Notes under the pieces: generated by a model
Told to the model about the DNA's origin: nothing
Database searches by the model: none
What the model saw: only the letters and a program-made list of their open reading frames with translations
Shown here: in pieces, positions 48,401-60,200 of the stretch
Layout of the letters: every line of letters begins with the position of its first letter
Numbering within the stretch: position 1 is the first letter of the stretch
Assembly (NCBI GenBank): GCA_944989445.1
Contig: CALYLW010000039.1
Location: forward strand, 186,001-250,000
Source of the DNA: Ampullaceana balthica
Lineage: Eukaryota; Mollusca; Gastropoda; Lymnaeidae
Length of the DNA: 64,000 nucleotides
Direction of reading: 5' to 3'
Position numbers and translations under genes: made by a program

Positions 48401-51400
48401 CAGAAAAGTTTTAACTGAGTATCTAAAAAAAGAACTAATAAATGCACACTATTTCATTCATGGAATACAACTAATCCAAACTAAAGATGAAAACACTTAG
48501 GAGTAATAATAAATGATATATTATCATGGAATTACCATGTTTATGTAGTAATTTTAAAATAAATTTTAAAAAACTTTAGGTTTTATAAAAAGAAACTTTT
48601 ACAAATGTAATATGAATGTGAAATGCTACCTTACTTTTGTGAGACCTCTACTATGCGTCTTCTATATGAAACATAGATAAACTAGAACAAATTTTTAAAA
48701 AGGAACCGCAAGATTCATTACCGGAGAATTTTCAAAATTGACAAGTGGTATAAAATCATTAGTTAAATCATTAAAACTAGGAACACTAGAGGATAGAAGA
48801 ACAAAGAGCATAGTAGTAAAAATAAATAAGGCAATTAATTGGAAATACAACACAAAGATAATCTAATACAACCCTTAGATAGACAGGGATAAAAACGCTT
48901 TTTTTAAAATTCCGTATGCAAGAACAAAAACAAAGAACATACAAATTCTCTTTCTTCCCGTTTGGAATTGGGGCGTAGAATGGGTTGCCTGATCTAACCA
49001 GAAAAATCAACACACTGTCAACATTTAAAACTCTCATGGAAATGCCAGACTGGAAATAAACTGTGGATAAGCATAGGTCTCAGTAATCTTCTAATGCCTA
49101 AGCTATTTACTGAAATATAAATAAAATCCTAGAATTACAATTAACACTGTTGATGAACATTAGCCATATTTGGTAACCGTCATAAGCCGACCTGGGATCT
49201 AAAAGAAAACATGAGGAAAAGGGACCCCATCTGAAATAGTATCACATAAAATTAAATGCTACAAGTATTGGTGTTTATAAAAAATAACTAGATTTCATGA
49301 GCGCAATGATAATGGGGTATGTGATCTCATCAAAGAATATAATTGTATTGAAAGCGATCCTATCAGGGAAAGAAATGCAAATAAATTTAATAACTATGTC
49401 TGGAAATTTAAAAACAAATTTTAGTCCAGTGACTTATGTTAATAATAGGTCCTTTAAATTATATGTTACCTTTTTGTGTTTTTTACATAATGACATCCCT
49501 GGAAAAGTTTTATAAGGTAGGTTATTCATGCATCATTATTTTTTAATATTATTTATGGCAATTTTTTTTTCAGGTAAGAGCAATGTTTGACGACCTAGGC
49601 AACCCAATTCAATTTGCACCAACCAGCACACCAGTTGAAATTTTAGGCTGGAAAGAAACTCCATCAGCTGGTGAGGAAATTTTGCAGATACCCAAAGAGG
49701 TTTGTTTTGAACATTTATATTTTGTTTAAATTATTATTTATTTTTTTTCTCAAATATTTAAAAGCATTCTTTGGTTCACTTATCATTCTCATGTAAGATT
49801 TTAAAGCCCTAAATTTTTACTAAAACTGATCCTTGCTGTTAAAATTACTGATGAAACTTTTTGTTTTGTTTTATTCATACTTGAAGTCAGAACTTAAGTC
49901 TGTGTTGGCTTGGAGAGAAAAGCAAGAGATGAAGAAAAAACAAGCAGAAGATTACTCTGTGATTTCGGAAAGACGGGAGGCACACCACAAGGAATACAGA
50001 GCAGCTTTAATTGCGAGGAGACTTGCAGGAGTGCACAAAGCTAGACTTTCAGGATTAAGATCCAAGGAGGATTCAGATGAAGATAAGGAGTCTCAATTCT
50101 CCATGGTGCTTAAAGGTAGTTTGGATAATATTTTAATCTACAATCATCACTGCTATGTATACTTGCATGATCTAAAATTTTGTTGTCTCAAATTCATTGA
50201 TTTAATATTTGAACTAATACTAAATTAATGATTCTGTGTGCCCTACCAAATGGACAAATGCCAAAATTTAAAAAAACAGCAATTTTTAAAACCATTTCGT
50301 ATTTCAGTTAAATAATCCATAAAATATTGATAAATTTATATTTTAAGGTGATGTTGATGGCTCTGTTGATGCAATTCTCGACACTTTGGATACGTACAGA
50401 TCTAAGAAATGTCGTCTGGATATTGTTCATTTTGGTGTTGGTGCTGTTACAGAATCTGACATTGAAATGGCAGCAGCATTTGATGGTAAGGACAAATAAT
50501 ATTTAAGTTTAAAAAATATCCTTAGCTTGAAAGATTAATATCTTACTAGTGTATCACCCGTAAAAAATTACGGAAGTTTTCAGCTGAAATCTATTTATTT
50601 TGTAAAAATGCACTTTTTTTAGGGTGCCTACGGCGCCGACCTTTTTCAAAAGCCCAACTAGCTTGTCCTTGTTTGATAAATACGAAATATTAAACTTTCT
50701 GAAATGTACACAAAGTATTTTATAATAGGGGTTGTAGGGCGCCCCCTTTGTTTTTTTATTTTATAATTAACCATCATCAAATCCTCTTTTTACATTATTT
50801 CCGTTTCCAAAATTAAAATATGAGCTAAAACAATGACATCATATAATATTTTTTTACAGCGCATCTTTAATTTGCACACCTTTTGATGCATTGGTGCAGT
50901 AATTTGGTGCGCTGTTTTCTAAAATTAGTATAGCGTTACATCCACACACACATACATACGGGACTACCGGAATTATGTATAATGTATATTGATGATTAAA
51001 ATTAAATTTATTATAATATCAGATTAGGTCTTTATAACGCCGTAACAGTAGCTTTTCTTTAGTTACATACTGAAAAGTTTGTTTTAATGTTATGTTAATT
51101 TCCAAAAGATAAATTAATTTAATCAGAGCTTTTAACTAACTACATGTACTTTTAGATGTAGACCTCGGTGGCATTTCCAAGATTACTTTGTCATTAAATT
51201 TACCAAATAGCAATTATTTTTAGCTATATAATTTTGTCATCCAAGATCACTTTATCCTTAAAATTAAGATAAATGCTTTAAATCAAGTGCCATATTATAA
51301 CTGTAATGATAAAAGATAGAGCTGAGATCTCCTTACTTAATAATTTCAGCTGAAATATTTGCATTCAATGTTGGAGTCCTTGAAAAGGCACAACTTCTAG

Positions 51401-54400
51401 CAAAGTCAAAAGGAGTGAAGATAAAAAAACATAACATCATCTATCGTTTGTTTGAAGACCTTATCATTGAACTGAATAAAAGATTGCCCAAAATACAGGA
51501 GGAAGTTGTGGCAGGTTTGACATCTTTTATTGATCTGCTAAATAATTTGTCTACCTCTTTACAATTTACATAATCTCTAAAAATAATTTTTAAGATTGTG
51601 ATCAGTCCTGTGAGCATAATTAATTAATAAGATGATAGATTTTAAATTTGAATCTTTGTATCCAGTGTTGAAACAATTATTATTTTCCAGGAGAGGCAAA
51701 AGTCCTACAAGTTTTCCAAGTCACACTTCCCAACAAAGCAAAAACTTATGTGGCAGGATGTCGCTGTGTTCTTGGTTCTATGAACAAAAAACTGGGTGTG
51801 AAAGTCATACGTAATAATGAAACTGTTTATGAAGGTGAGCCATTAAAATTTTCACTGCGGTTACATATTTTAAAACTTTCCAGCACAGTACTGACAGTCT
51901 CCACCGACCTAAGCTCTGAAAACTTCTTAACATCTATGGTTTCCCAACTAAATACGTGAACATTATAAAAGCTTTTTATTAATTTTATGCAGATTCACTT
52001 TGCTGTGTGAAAACTGAAGCCGGAAATTCTGACTGGTTCCCAGTCGAAACAGGTGTGAAGCAAGGATGTGTCATGTCCCCAATGTTATTTGGAATAGCAA
52101 TTGATTGGGTCATGCGAAAATGCACAGATGCCGGATTAGGCATCAAATGGACCGAAAACAATACTTTGGAAGACCTTGACTTTGCAGATGACCTGGCTCT
52201 TATAAGCTCAACGCATCTGAACACCCAAGAAAAAACGGATCGTCTCCAGCACTTTTCAAATCAAATTGGTCTTCAAATCAACAAAACCAAAACAAAAGTC
52301 ATGGACCTCACCAACCAACCCAATGATATTATACTTAATGAACAAACCATAGAGAAAGTAACCAACTTCACTTACTTAGGAAGCAAAATGTCATATGATG
52401 GAGATGCAACATCAGAGATAACGACTCGAATTGCGTTGGCGTCAAGTGCTTTTAACAAACTTACAAATATTTGGAGATCAAAGACACTTAGCAAATATAT
52501 AAAACTTAGGCTATTCAACTCTTGCGTATGGATATGAAAGCTGGAAATCCACTAAAGCTATAGAAAAGAAATTAGTTGCCTTCGAGAACAAATGCCTCCG
52601 AAAAATTTGGACTATAAAATGGAGTGATTTTAAATCAAATGAAACAATAAGAGAAGAAACCAACCAAGAATATGTTTCAACCTTTATAAGGAGAAGACGT
52701 TGGAATTATATCGGTCATGTTCTTCGAATGGACGAGAGAAGACTACCACGGCAGGCCTTCATATGGACACCAAAGGGCAAAAGAAAACAAGGAAGACCAA
52801 AAGAAACCCTACGTAGAACAATCAAAAGAGAAAGCTCAACCATGGGTCTAAGAAATAATCAAGACCTTATACAATTGGCGACGGATCGTCGTAAATGGAA
52901 ATCAATGACTTCTGCCCTATGTGCCGTCTTCGGCCCGAGAGGAACTAACTAACTAACTGACTGATTTCTGAAGAGGGAGATGTTGGAATGGATCTTAGAT
53001 TCCTAACTTATGGTCAGCTTTTCAACCTCAATGAGCTACTTTTGAAATTCAAGTTTCTGATAAGGGGCTTCCTATGTGCCATTACAAATTGATCAAAGTA
53101 GATATTCACCAAAAGTTACTGATTTTTCTATTGCCTCACAAACTTCAGTTTGACTACCAACACAAATTGAAGCTCTATTTCCAATAACCTATGGAACACT
53201 TAAGGTTGAGCACAACATCAAGCCGGTTATTTTTAAATTCTTTACATTAACTCGTGGCGTCTGGTTATTTGACGAAAAAACTTTGGATCGATTTTTAACC
53301 CACTTCCCCATATGCTAGCGAGCTGAAATTTTGCATGCAGACTCGTGGCGATGATAAAAATTATCTATCAAAATTTCATATCGATCGAATGTACTGTAAT
53401 TCAATTAATGAATTTTTAGATTATCTCTATGTAGCATGTACATGTTTGTGCTAGACTGTCGCGGTGCGTATTATATTGAACAACCTTTTTAATATTTTCC
53501 TGTCGCGAGGTGTGATGTGTATTATATTGGCCATACTTTTTAAGAATATATTCCCGATCTGTAAATGTAAATGCTAGTCTGTCCTTCAGTGTGCATTATA
53601 TTAAACATGTTTTTATAACACTTTTCCTGTGATCAAATAGAGCTGAAATTTAGCAGGCAGACTGTAGTAGTTTTTTTTTACTATAAATCCTTTATATATG
53701 AGACATGGCTAAAATTTTGAATTGTCGTGCGATGCGTATTATAATGAACATACTTTTAGTTATGTCTCGTATATAAAGGATTTATAGTCAAAAACTTTGG
53801 TTTTTTTACGTTTTTTTTAAAAATTAAAACTACCTTTGCAGCACACTGTCCCAAAGCACAACCATTGATGAACAGATTAGTTTTTTGTATTGTTGTATTG
53901 TAATAGAAACCTATGGCAAAATATCCCAGAATGTATGGACCAGATGAGATAATAGCACTCAATCTATATGACATTATACTAGACAGCTACTGGTTTCCTT
54001 CTAGTTCTATGCAAACTCATCATTAAATCAGCACCATGCAAAAATTTAGAATCACTTTTAAATGACAAGCCTAAGAAAAAATTTTAATGTCTAATGGCAA
54101 GACAGAAGACTTTTCACAAAGGTACTTACATAGGTAGGTCTCCCCAGCATGTTAACCATGTTTCGCATAGGTGAGATATATTGTGTTTTATACTAAAAAG
54201 AATATACTACAATACTATGCTGAGAAAGTAGGGAGGTTGGTGTGTATCAGAAATGCTTTATAGCCTCATTGAAAGTGTTTCATATAAACCCAGATACTTT
54301 GAAAAATGGACACGGGATTGAGCCTTGACACTTTTATCTCTACACAAAGCCTGCACACAGATTGAATCTTGAAAACAGTGACTGCAAAGCAAAGAAATAA

Positions 54401-55330
54401 ATGTTAGGCTGAACTAGGAGACATATCATTCCCCTGCAAATATTGCACAATACATTTTTGTGTCAGAATCATTAATCTTCTGTTCAATCAAGTTCAAAAA
54501 CAACAATCAAAATATGATGACTAAATTGGTCATGATGAAAAATTGATGGTAAACAACACCAGGATAGTCTACTTACATTAACTATTCCCCCAAGAGAACC
54601 AAATGTCAACCCTACTTATATTGGTGTACAATTAGATAAGAAACTCAGTTTACAAAAAGCTTGTTAAAACTTGAAAGATTAGTCAAGATATTCTTGAATT
54701 TTGTTAATATTACATCAGTACTTCATGGGTTAGTGAGAAGACTAAACTATCCCAGTTGTACTTGTATATAGGTTCATGTTAACAGTGATGTAAGTCTAGT
54801 GTATTGTGAGTCAATTTGCAGAAAAGGCACAAATCTGACAGCAAAAGTAGAATCTCCACTTCTAAAAATAGATATCGTTTATGAAGGATGATGAAAGTGA
54901 TCATGGTTGATTGTGAAATATATATATATACATATATTGTGAAATATATATATACATATATGATCACTATTAACGGGTATACTAACCATTTTTTCAGGAA
55001 TAGAAATAATATATTCTAAAAAAATATTTCTGAGCCTCATTTCATTATTGATCAGTATAAAAGAAAAACAAAAGTGAAGGGTGGGGCTCTGGCCTTTAAC
55101 ACATTAAAATATTATTTGATTAAATGTCTATTAATTGTCTTCTTTCTATAGGAAAGGTTGTATCTATCAAGCACTTCAAAGATGAAGTAGACAGTGTCAA
55201 AAAAGAGCAAGAATGTGGCATCTGTATAGATGACCCTGAATTTGTATTTCACTTGCAGGATGCAATAGTTTGTTATGACATTAAATATACTGACCAAGAG
55301 ATAGACTGGGACCCTGGCTTTCTGAATTAG
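39465..55330 (+). CDS. MTIF2: Mitochondrial translation initiation factor IF-2, 16 coding exons
   Basis: Exons: 39465-39683, 39816-39915, 40752-40814, 43191-43299, 43527-43687, 43922-44098, 44254-44303, 44803-44892, 45035-45159, 45269-45347, 49574-49699, 49887-50115, 50348-50485, 51350-51514, 51691-51834 and 55152-55330. They total 2154 nt, 717 codons plus TAG; all phases agree. This GTPase brings fMet-tRNA to the mitochondrial small ribosomal subunit and promotes subunit joining (family knowledge). The first ~60 residues are basic and amphipathic ([15 protein letters not shown]...), a likely mitochondrial targeting signal. GTPase motifs: G1 GHVDHGKT 183-190, G2 GGIT 207-210, G3 DTPGH 230-234, G4 NKID 284-287 and G5 SALK 320-323. 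Domain II follows ([20 protein letters not shown]), then a charged helical linker in exon 12, IF-2 domain 3, and the fMet-tRNA-binding C-terminal domain. Length is close to the human protein. The coding exon begins behind an acceptor at 39387, so a noncoding 5' exon exists. Long introns carry transposons. Identity is near certain. Confidence 0.97.
40120..40345 (-). mobile_element. tRNA-derived SINE, antisense, in MTIF2 intron 3
   Basis: On the minus strand, from about 40345: gcggtggtctagaggtagcg (A-box-like), then cacgggttctattcttggtg (B-box-like), followed by a non-tRNA body ending near a short (ttat)n tract. The spacing fits a pol III promoter. It differs from the SINEs at 26700 and 60585. 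The acceptor stem is not complete, so this is not a tRNA gene. Confidence 0.65.
42280..43048. mobile_element. MITE in MTIF2 intron 3, ~770 bp
   Basis: The left end tactacatatactcatgtata and the reverse complement of the right end taccgtatatactcgagcat match over about 25 bp, each followed by agtcga-type sequence. The right interior contains gttatactcgagatcgactt, a second copy of the terminal motif. No transposase is present. The rest of intron 3 (40815-42279) shows no feature. Confidence 0.7.
43527..44892 (+). CDS. MTIF2: MTIF2 exons 5-8: GTPase domain
   Basis: Four exons encode the whole G domain. The P-loop [14 protein letters not shown] and the switch [11 protein letters not shown] are in 43527-43687. 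[20 protein letters not shown] is in 43922-44098, [17 protein letters not shown] in 44254-44303 and VPISALK at the end of 44803-44892. All catalytic and nucleotide-contact residues expected of IF-2/EF-Tu-type GTPases are present, including the His of DTPGH. The 44098 donor reads GAG|GTGTTT, weaker than the others. Confidence 0.95.
45348..46199. other. MTIF2 intron 10, left part, nothing recognised
   Basis: AT-rich intron sequence before the LINE copy. The 63-codon frame at 45636-45827 has no recognisable domain. Confidence 0.5.
46553..47972. mobile_element. Tigger/pogo-like MITE, family A, copy 2, inside a LINE
   Basis: The ends are cagtagaacccggttaagtc and ...gttaagtgggttctactg, flanked by TA (46551-46552 and 47973-47974). 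Right-hand internal blocks such as gaccgctaacgcgattcctc and tagccggaagtctagaggaa are shared with the copy at 61203-62761. It contains a further nested element at about 46682-47258. Confidence 0.9.
46682..47258. mobile_element. hAT-like MITE nested in Tigger-like MITE copy 2
   Basis: The left end tagtgatgggacgattaatc and the right end ...ggtatcgtcccatcacta form an inverted pair. The right flank is tcgttaat. The related left junction in copy 3 (gcgttaat before tagtgatggg, near 61341) suggests an 8-bp duplication whose left copy has drifted here. GC-richer sequence (ctacgccgtgcgcggcaggt) lies inside. Confidence 0.6.
49111..49573. other. MTIF2 intron 10, right part, nothing recognised
   Basis: Sequence between the LINE copy and exon 11. 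It ends in a clean T-rich acceptor (ttttttttcag). No repeat boundary was seen. Confidence 0.5.
49574..51834 (+). CDS. MTIF2: MTIF2 exons 11-15: linker and domain 3
   Basis: Exon 11 ([20 protein letters not shown]) continues domain II after a 4.2-kb transposon-filled intron. Exon 12 encodes a highly charged helix ([20 protein letters not shown] ... [16 protein letters not shown]), the place of the mitochondrial insertion that in mammals substitutes for IF1 (family knowledge). Exons 13-15 give domain 3 ([34 protein letters not shown]) and the start of domain 4 ([20 protein letters not shown]). The exon 12 acceptor (cttgaag|tcag) lacks a strong pyrimidine tract but is the only one that keeps the frame. 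Confidence 0.93.
50540..50970. repeat. Probable dispersed repeat in MTIF2 intron 13
   Basis: The segment from tgtatcacccgtaaaaaatt to cacacacacatacatacggg has more G+C (ggtgcctacggcgccgacct, gttgtagggcgcccc) than the intron around it and looks like inserted material. No inverted ends or coding frame could be fixed, so the class is open. Confidence 0.35.
51885..52975 (+). mobile_element. RTE-like LINE fragment in MTIF2 intron 15
   Basis: Reverse transcriptase sequence begins about 50 bp beyond the exon 15 donor: [19 protein letters not shown], then [20 protein letters not shown], the catalytic [10 protein letters not shown] (near 52180), [15 protein letters not shown], and, after one frameshift near 52530, a C-terminal [16 protein letters not shown] and [15 protein letters not shown]. 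The 3' end has an (aact)n tail at about 52945-52960. It is 5'-truncated and carries two early stops and one frameshift. The C-terminal GRPK...RRT block is typical of RTE-like elements, but the clade was not tested. Confidence 0.88.
53233..53786. mobile_element. MITE-like repeat, family C, copy 2
   Basis: It matches 37463-37926 over most of its length (e.g. ctttggatcgatttttaacc, gtgctagactgtcgcggtgc). The right 105 bp form a separate inverted pair, actataaatcctttatatat at about 53680 and atataaaggatttatagt at its end, so a shorter palindromic unit sits within it. Confidence 0.65.
53787..55151. other. MTIF2 intron 15, right part
   Basis: AT-rich and without a gene. It has a (ta)n/(catata)n microsatellite at about 54917-54961, where the phrase gtgaaatatatatatacata occurs twice. 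It ends with acceptor ttctatag before the last exon. Confidence 0.6.
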
Positions 55331-57225
55331 TTAAGAATTCATGTCATTAAAGTACTATTGTTATGGATACTCATATTAAGTCTTTACATTTTTTTCTTAG
55401 TTATATAAACTGCTGAAATACCCGTAAAATGTAGTATTTGTCTCTGTATGTTGTAAGGTAAGGATCATGAGTTTTCATTTTCAATATTTCATTGAAGAGT
55501 TATCAGTCCCTGGAAAATTATGACATCAGGAAGAAGATACCAGTGTTAACAAAAGTAGAATTTGAAAATATCAGAACAGTTTATTCCTGAAATAACAGCT
55601 TAATTATTTTAAAATCAGATTGACAGTACAAACATATGGAAGAGTTAAATTATGCAATTTAAAAATTGATGTTACTTAAACACACAAAAAAAGGTTCACA
55701 CATTCACAAATATTTAATTTTTGACATTTTACTTGATGTTTTAATTTACGAGTAGTCTCAAAAACATCTGCCTTTTTAAGCTTAAAACTGCATAGTCACA
55801 GAATACAAATTAAAATTTTAATTTCATACTCAGTCCATCACAGAAATCTTCAAAATTCATATGGCAGGATCCACAAAAATTAATGTACCAAAAAAAAGTG
55901 CTTTTTCAAGTACAGCAGTTGATATAATAATGAAAATAAAATTCTGTTTGACTATGCATAATTATTCATAAGCAAAATAAAACTGGATGTAAAAAAAATA
56001 TTTTTTAATGAAGACAATATATGATTGTACATTTTAGGTGTAAGTATTTAGTATATAACAGACAAATTCCTTCTCATAAAATGATGCAACAAATCAAAGA
56101 ATACCTTTACTAATGGTTCTAAACACACACAAAAAAGGCAGTCAATGAGTTGTCTCAAAAAAAGAATCTTCTTGGGCTTCGCTTTATTTAAAGCAACAAA
56201 AAAAGTGATACTATAACTTGACAGAGTTCACACAGTTACTGTCAGGACATTTGTCATAAATAAGACAAGAGCAGTATTACACATACAATTTCTCACATTT
56301 TATGTACAGGTTATAAATGAAAGCAATTTACAGTAAATTTCTCACATACTTATTCTAAGAATTAGTAACCAACCATGAATTGAAATCACTCAGACGTTAA
56401 ATTCATCCATTTTTCTCACTCGGGCACAAGCAAAGTTATCAACTAGCAAAACCTTAAAATATTTTTGCTGATCTCATCATGAAACTAGTAACACACAAAG
56501 CAGTTTTATTAATGTCACTTACGGGGCTAGAGTTGGGGCTAGAGTTCCATAAAAGCAATACTAAAAGTCTGCCAAATATATTATTTATTAAATGGAATGT
56601 ATAAATAATTTAGTATTAAGTAGTTTTTTTAAAAATCTTTCTATTATTCAAATAACTGGAAAATAATACTGACATGCAATATATCTTTTATTTTTTGTGG
56701 ATTAGGCAGCATCACATCCCATTAAAAAATCTGTATATAGATAATTAATTTACTTGAATAAAAACTAATTTATAAATCTAATCTAATCAAAATAAAATGT
56801 TTAAAAAAATTTAATTTTGAAAAAATGAAGGGATTGACAAAAAATATTCCAAGATTAAAAAAATTCTACTCAACCTCTTGTGATTGGACTGAAACAGAGC
56901 TTTCTAGTGCTTAGATATTTTATCAGAAGCAGATAAAAAAAAATATTAAAGTCAAATTTTAAAAATTTCTTGGCTATGGTAATTTTCAGTTAATGTTTAT
57001 AAACTTAACCTTACACTATTAAGTGAAAGTTATGATTTTAAAAAATGAGCCTTTTATCAAATGATAGTTCCTTAAAATTTGAACATAAAAATCTGAAAAT
57101 ATCAATCCAGGCATGCAAACAATCCATCCTGAATATATCCTTTTAAAAACTATGAACAAACTTAGCCAACTGAGTGCCAACATTCACAGGCACTAAATGA
57201 TTTAGCAATAATACTTATTTTCCAT
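55331..57225. other. 3' UTRs between convergent MTIF2 and TMX1
   Basis: The MTIF2 stop at 55328-55330 and the TMX1 stop at 57226-57228 face each other across 1.9 kb with no other gene. Plus-strand AATAAA signals at 55935-55940 and 55976-55981 are candidates for MTIF2 polyadenylation. Several minus-strand candidates exist for TMX1, and none can be preferred. Confidence 0.5.
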
Positions 57226-60200
57226 TTATTCATCTTTGCGTTGTGTTCTTTTTCGTATCTCAGAATCGTTTTCAGGTCCAGAACTATTGGTTGAAGCTGC
57301 CGTGGTTACAGGTGTTTTACTTTTCTTTTGATCAGCTGTGTCATCTATTATATCATCGTCATCCTAGTATTCAAATAAAAAATAAATCTACAATAGTAGG
57401 AGACTATCCCTCGTACTTTGTTAAATTTTAAAGGTAATAAAAAAGATAAATCCACTTGGTCATCCATTATCATTTAAATTTGTAATAAAATAAGATTTTC
57501 AGATATTAAAACCCATACTATTATATTTGTGATCAGAACAACTGAAAAAAGTGGTATGTGGTTTTTACTTTGGACTTTGGGATAATTTAATTCAAAAGTA
57601 ATCAGTATCAGTACCTCAAAATGAGAGTGATGTCAGAAAAGTGAGCTGGCTTATTGCATGTCTAGAAAGATTCAAACTTTTAAAATCTTAAATGCATTAA
57701 ATTTGTAGTAAACTTACAGTCGGGTCATCTTTTGGTTTGTGAGCAAGGCGCTCTGGTGGCAAGGGGATGTACTTAGCTGGGAAAAAGCTATCACAGCAAA
57801 GCACAAGTAGCTGTAAGGAAAAAGAGAAAATAATCTATTTAAAAGTGTGAGGCAGTTTCTTCATAAAACATCACATTTTGTGTAAACGTACATTATTAAA
57901 TTAATTTTCTTTACCATTTCAAGTATTTAACAAAAATATATTTACTTACCAGACCAAGTAATAAGCCAGTAATTATTGTCAAGATGGCAAAGATGACATA
58001 GCACAGCCATTCTGGTATTCCATAAACATCATTCATGGTATTATAGACACCCTACATATGAAAAATATTTTTTATTTGTATTTATATTATAGCAATACTT
58101 GGTTATTCAAATTGTTTTAACATAGATATAAATAAAAGAGGTCACGAAGAAATGAATGGCTTAGTTAACTGTTCTAATTCAGACAAGGCCAATCACATCC
58201 TTTCATGTACATTGTGCGCTCATGTGGGATTAAATAATTTTCTAGTGAAATTTTCACAGAAATCTATAATTTAATAATTTTAGAAAAAAATAAAGAAATA
58301 TCACATGATTAGTTAATATTAATTATAATGTCAACTTTTAATTTGTTAAGTCAATTAAGAAAAAATAAATATTGCAAATATTTAAACATATGTTGGACTG
58401 AAAGAAAAGTCAACTTGCCCTAATATGAGTGATTAGGATCCAACATTTTAAGCATAAGACTAAATCAGATCAAGATTTCTAAAATTCATATTTAGGAAAA
58501 ATTTTAACGAAAAACATTAATTTTATTAGTATCATTTCTTCTTCCATGCTACTTACTTACCCTAATAAACATAGCTAATGTGAAGAAATTACCAAGTATG
58601 CCCATTCTGTTTTTATAAAAAAGTACAAAAGTTAGTTTTATAGTTAATATAAAATAGTGTGAAGACACAAACTGCTGCTCGAAGAGACTATCAGCTCCAC
58701 TCAAGTCAAAGACAGGCAAGATGATCACAGAACGAAACAAGAAGACTAACATAAAAAAATTAAATAAAACACAACTAAAACATTTTTCCTATATATTAAC
58801 TTCATTTTTTCTTATTTTTTTCTGAATCAGCTATGACAGAATAATGGAACAAAAAGTTAAAAGGTAAATTATGGTATTTCAATTTTGATTTTTAACTTTC
58901 AATATCCATAAAAATTAACTATACCAGGAATAACTTATGCGTTAATATCTCTAAGTTGTCTTAGAATTAGAAACTGAATTGTAATATAATTACAGGAAGC
59001 CCCATTAATGAACTTAATCAACCAGCCATTACAAAAGTGATATATTTATGTTTTTAAATTAAAAGCATTTATTTTATGTTAGAAATCTTATCTACTATAA
59101 ACAAAACCTTGATAATTTTCTAGCAGTCAAAGGAATTAATGAAAATTTAGTTCAAACTTATATGGTTATTTTAGTACCACAGAGATTTTTTTTATAAAGT
59201 GATTTTTAAATGGAAAGTGCAAGTAAGAAATTGGGAGTGTCTAAAAATACTTTTTTTAAAACAAATTTCTTCCTTATTTCTATTTTTAACACACACAAAA
59301 TTTAAAATAATCTTTCATACAACTTATTTTCTGATATGATTACATAGTTTCCATATACAGTCGGACCTCGTTAAGTCGAACTTCCATAAGTCGAAAACCT
59401 CCCTATATCGAATTAATTGTTAAGTCCCTGCCAAATTCCATAAGACTAATGTATTTTAGATCTACTTAACTCGAAGATTTTGTAGCTTCCAACCTCCCTT
59501 AGTCAAATTTTCCAAGGCGTTTGGGTTATTATTCTGGGGCGACATTTCAGATCACGTGTTCTGTAGAGCCACGTAAACGTCTATTTTGAGACCAAAAATG
59601 ACCTAGACAAGAAAAAGGAGTGGCTGGAAGAAGGGTAACTAATCCGCATCCCTTTGCTGCATGCTCTGACTCTTTTTAAAAAGAAAAATCTTACTCCCCC
59701 CATCCCACTGTAGAGGGAGTAAAGTGTGGGGGGAGGGGCTTTCTGACTGGTGACGATATATCAAAGCCAAGTTGGCTTCTTTTCATATGCAACATCTTTC
59801 CTATCAAGCCTTCTCGCCGGAAAGGCTGTTCCCAATATCAACATTGTCCTTGATTAATCTGCGCCTATTACGCCATTTACACTAACTAGAAAACTCCGTA
59901 AGTCTTTTTTTTTCTGGTCCCTTTGAGTTCGACTTAGGGAGACCGACTGTATAATTCTTATTTTGTTGAGCATTCCAAAAGTCAACAATATATTATTATT
60001 AAACTTACTGAATAGAACTTGGGCTTCTATACCAGGCAACAGGTTCAATATTGTTCCATTTTTTCTCATCAATCAAGGCAATAAGATCTGTTGTCTTCCT
60101 GCTGCCTTGATAATACCGGAAATTACCATCTTTCACACTGTCAGAAATATTGGAATAATTTGTAAAAAGAGGCAAAATTTTTAGTTTGGGAAATAAGACA

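Larger units (their letters stand above)
46200..49110 (+). pseudogene. Old jockey/CR1 LINE copy split by a Tigger-like MITE
   Basis: The DNA at 46215-46552 (e.g. ccaagcctctctaaaccagg) and 47973-49085 aligns by eye with the LINE at 19939-21753, from its [15 protein letters not shown] segment through the FADD region to the 3' end (ctgtggataagcataggtct). It is full of small indels. The two halves join at a TA dinucleotide around the MITE at 46553-47972, which dates the MITE as younger. Confidence 0.82.

Noticed and set aside
53756..53974. A 72-codon minus-strand frame in MTIF2 intron 15
   Set aside because: Part of it overlaps the end of a MITE-like repeat, and it shows no recognisable family features.
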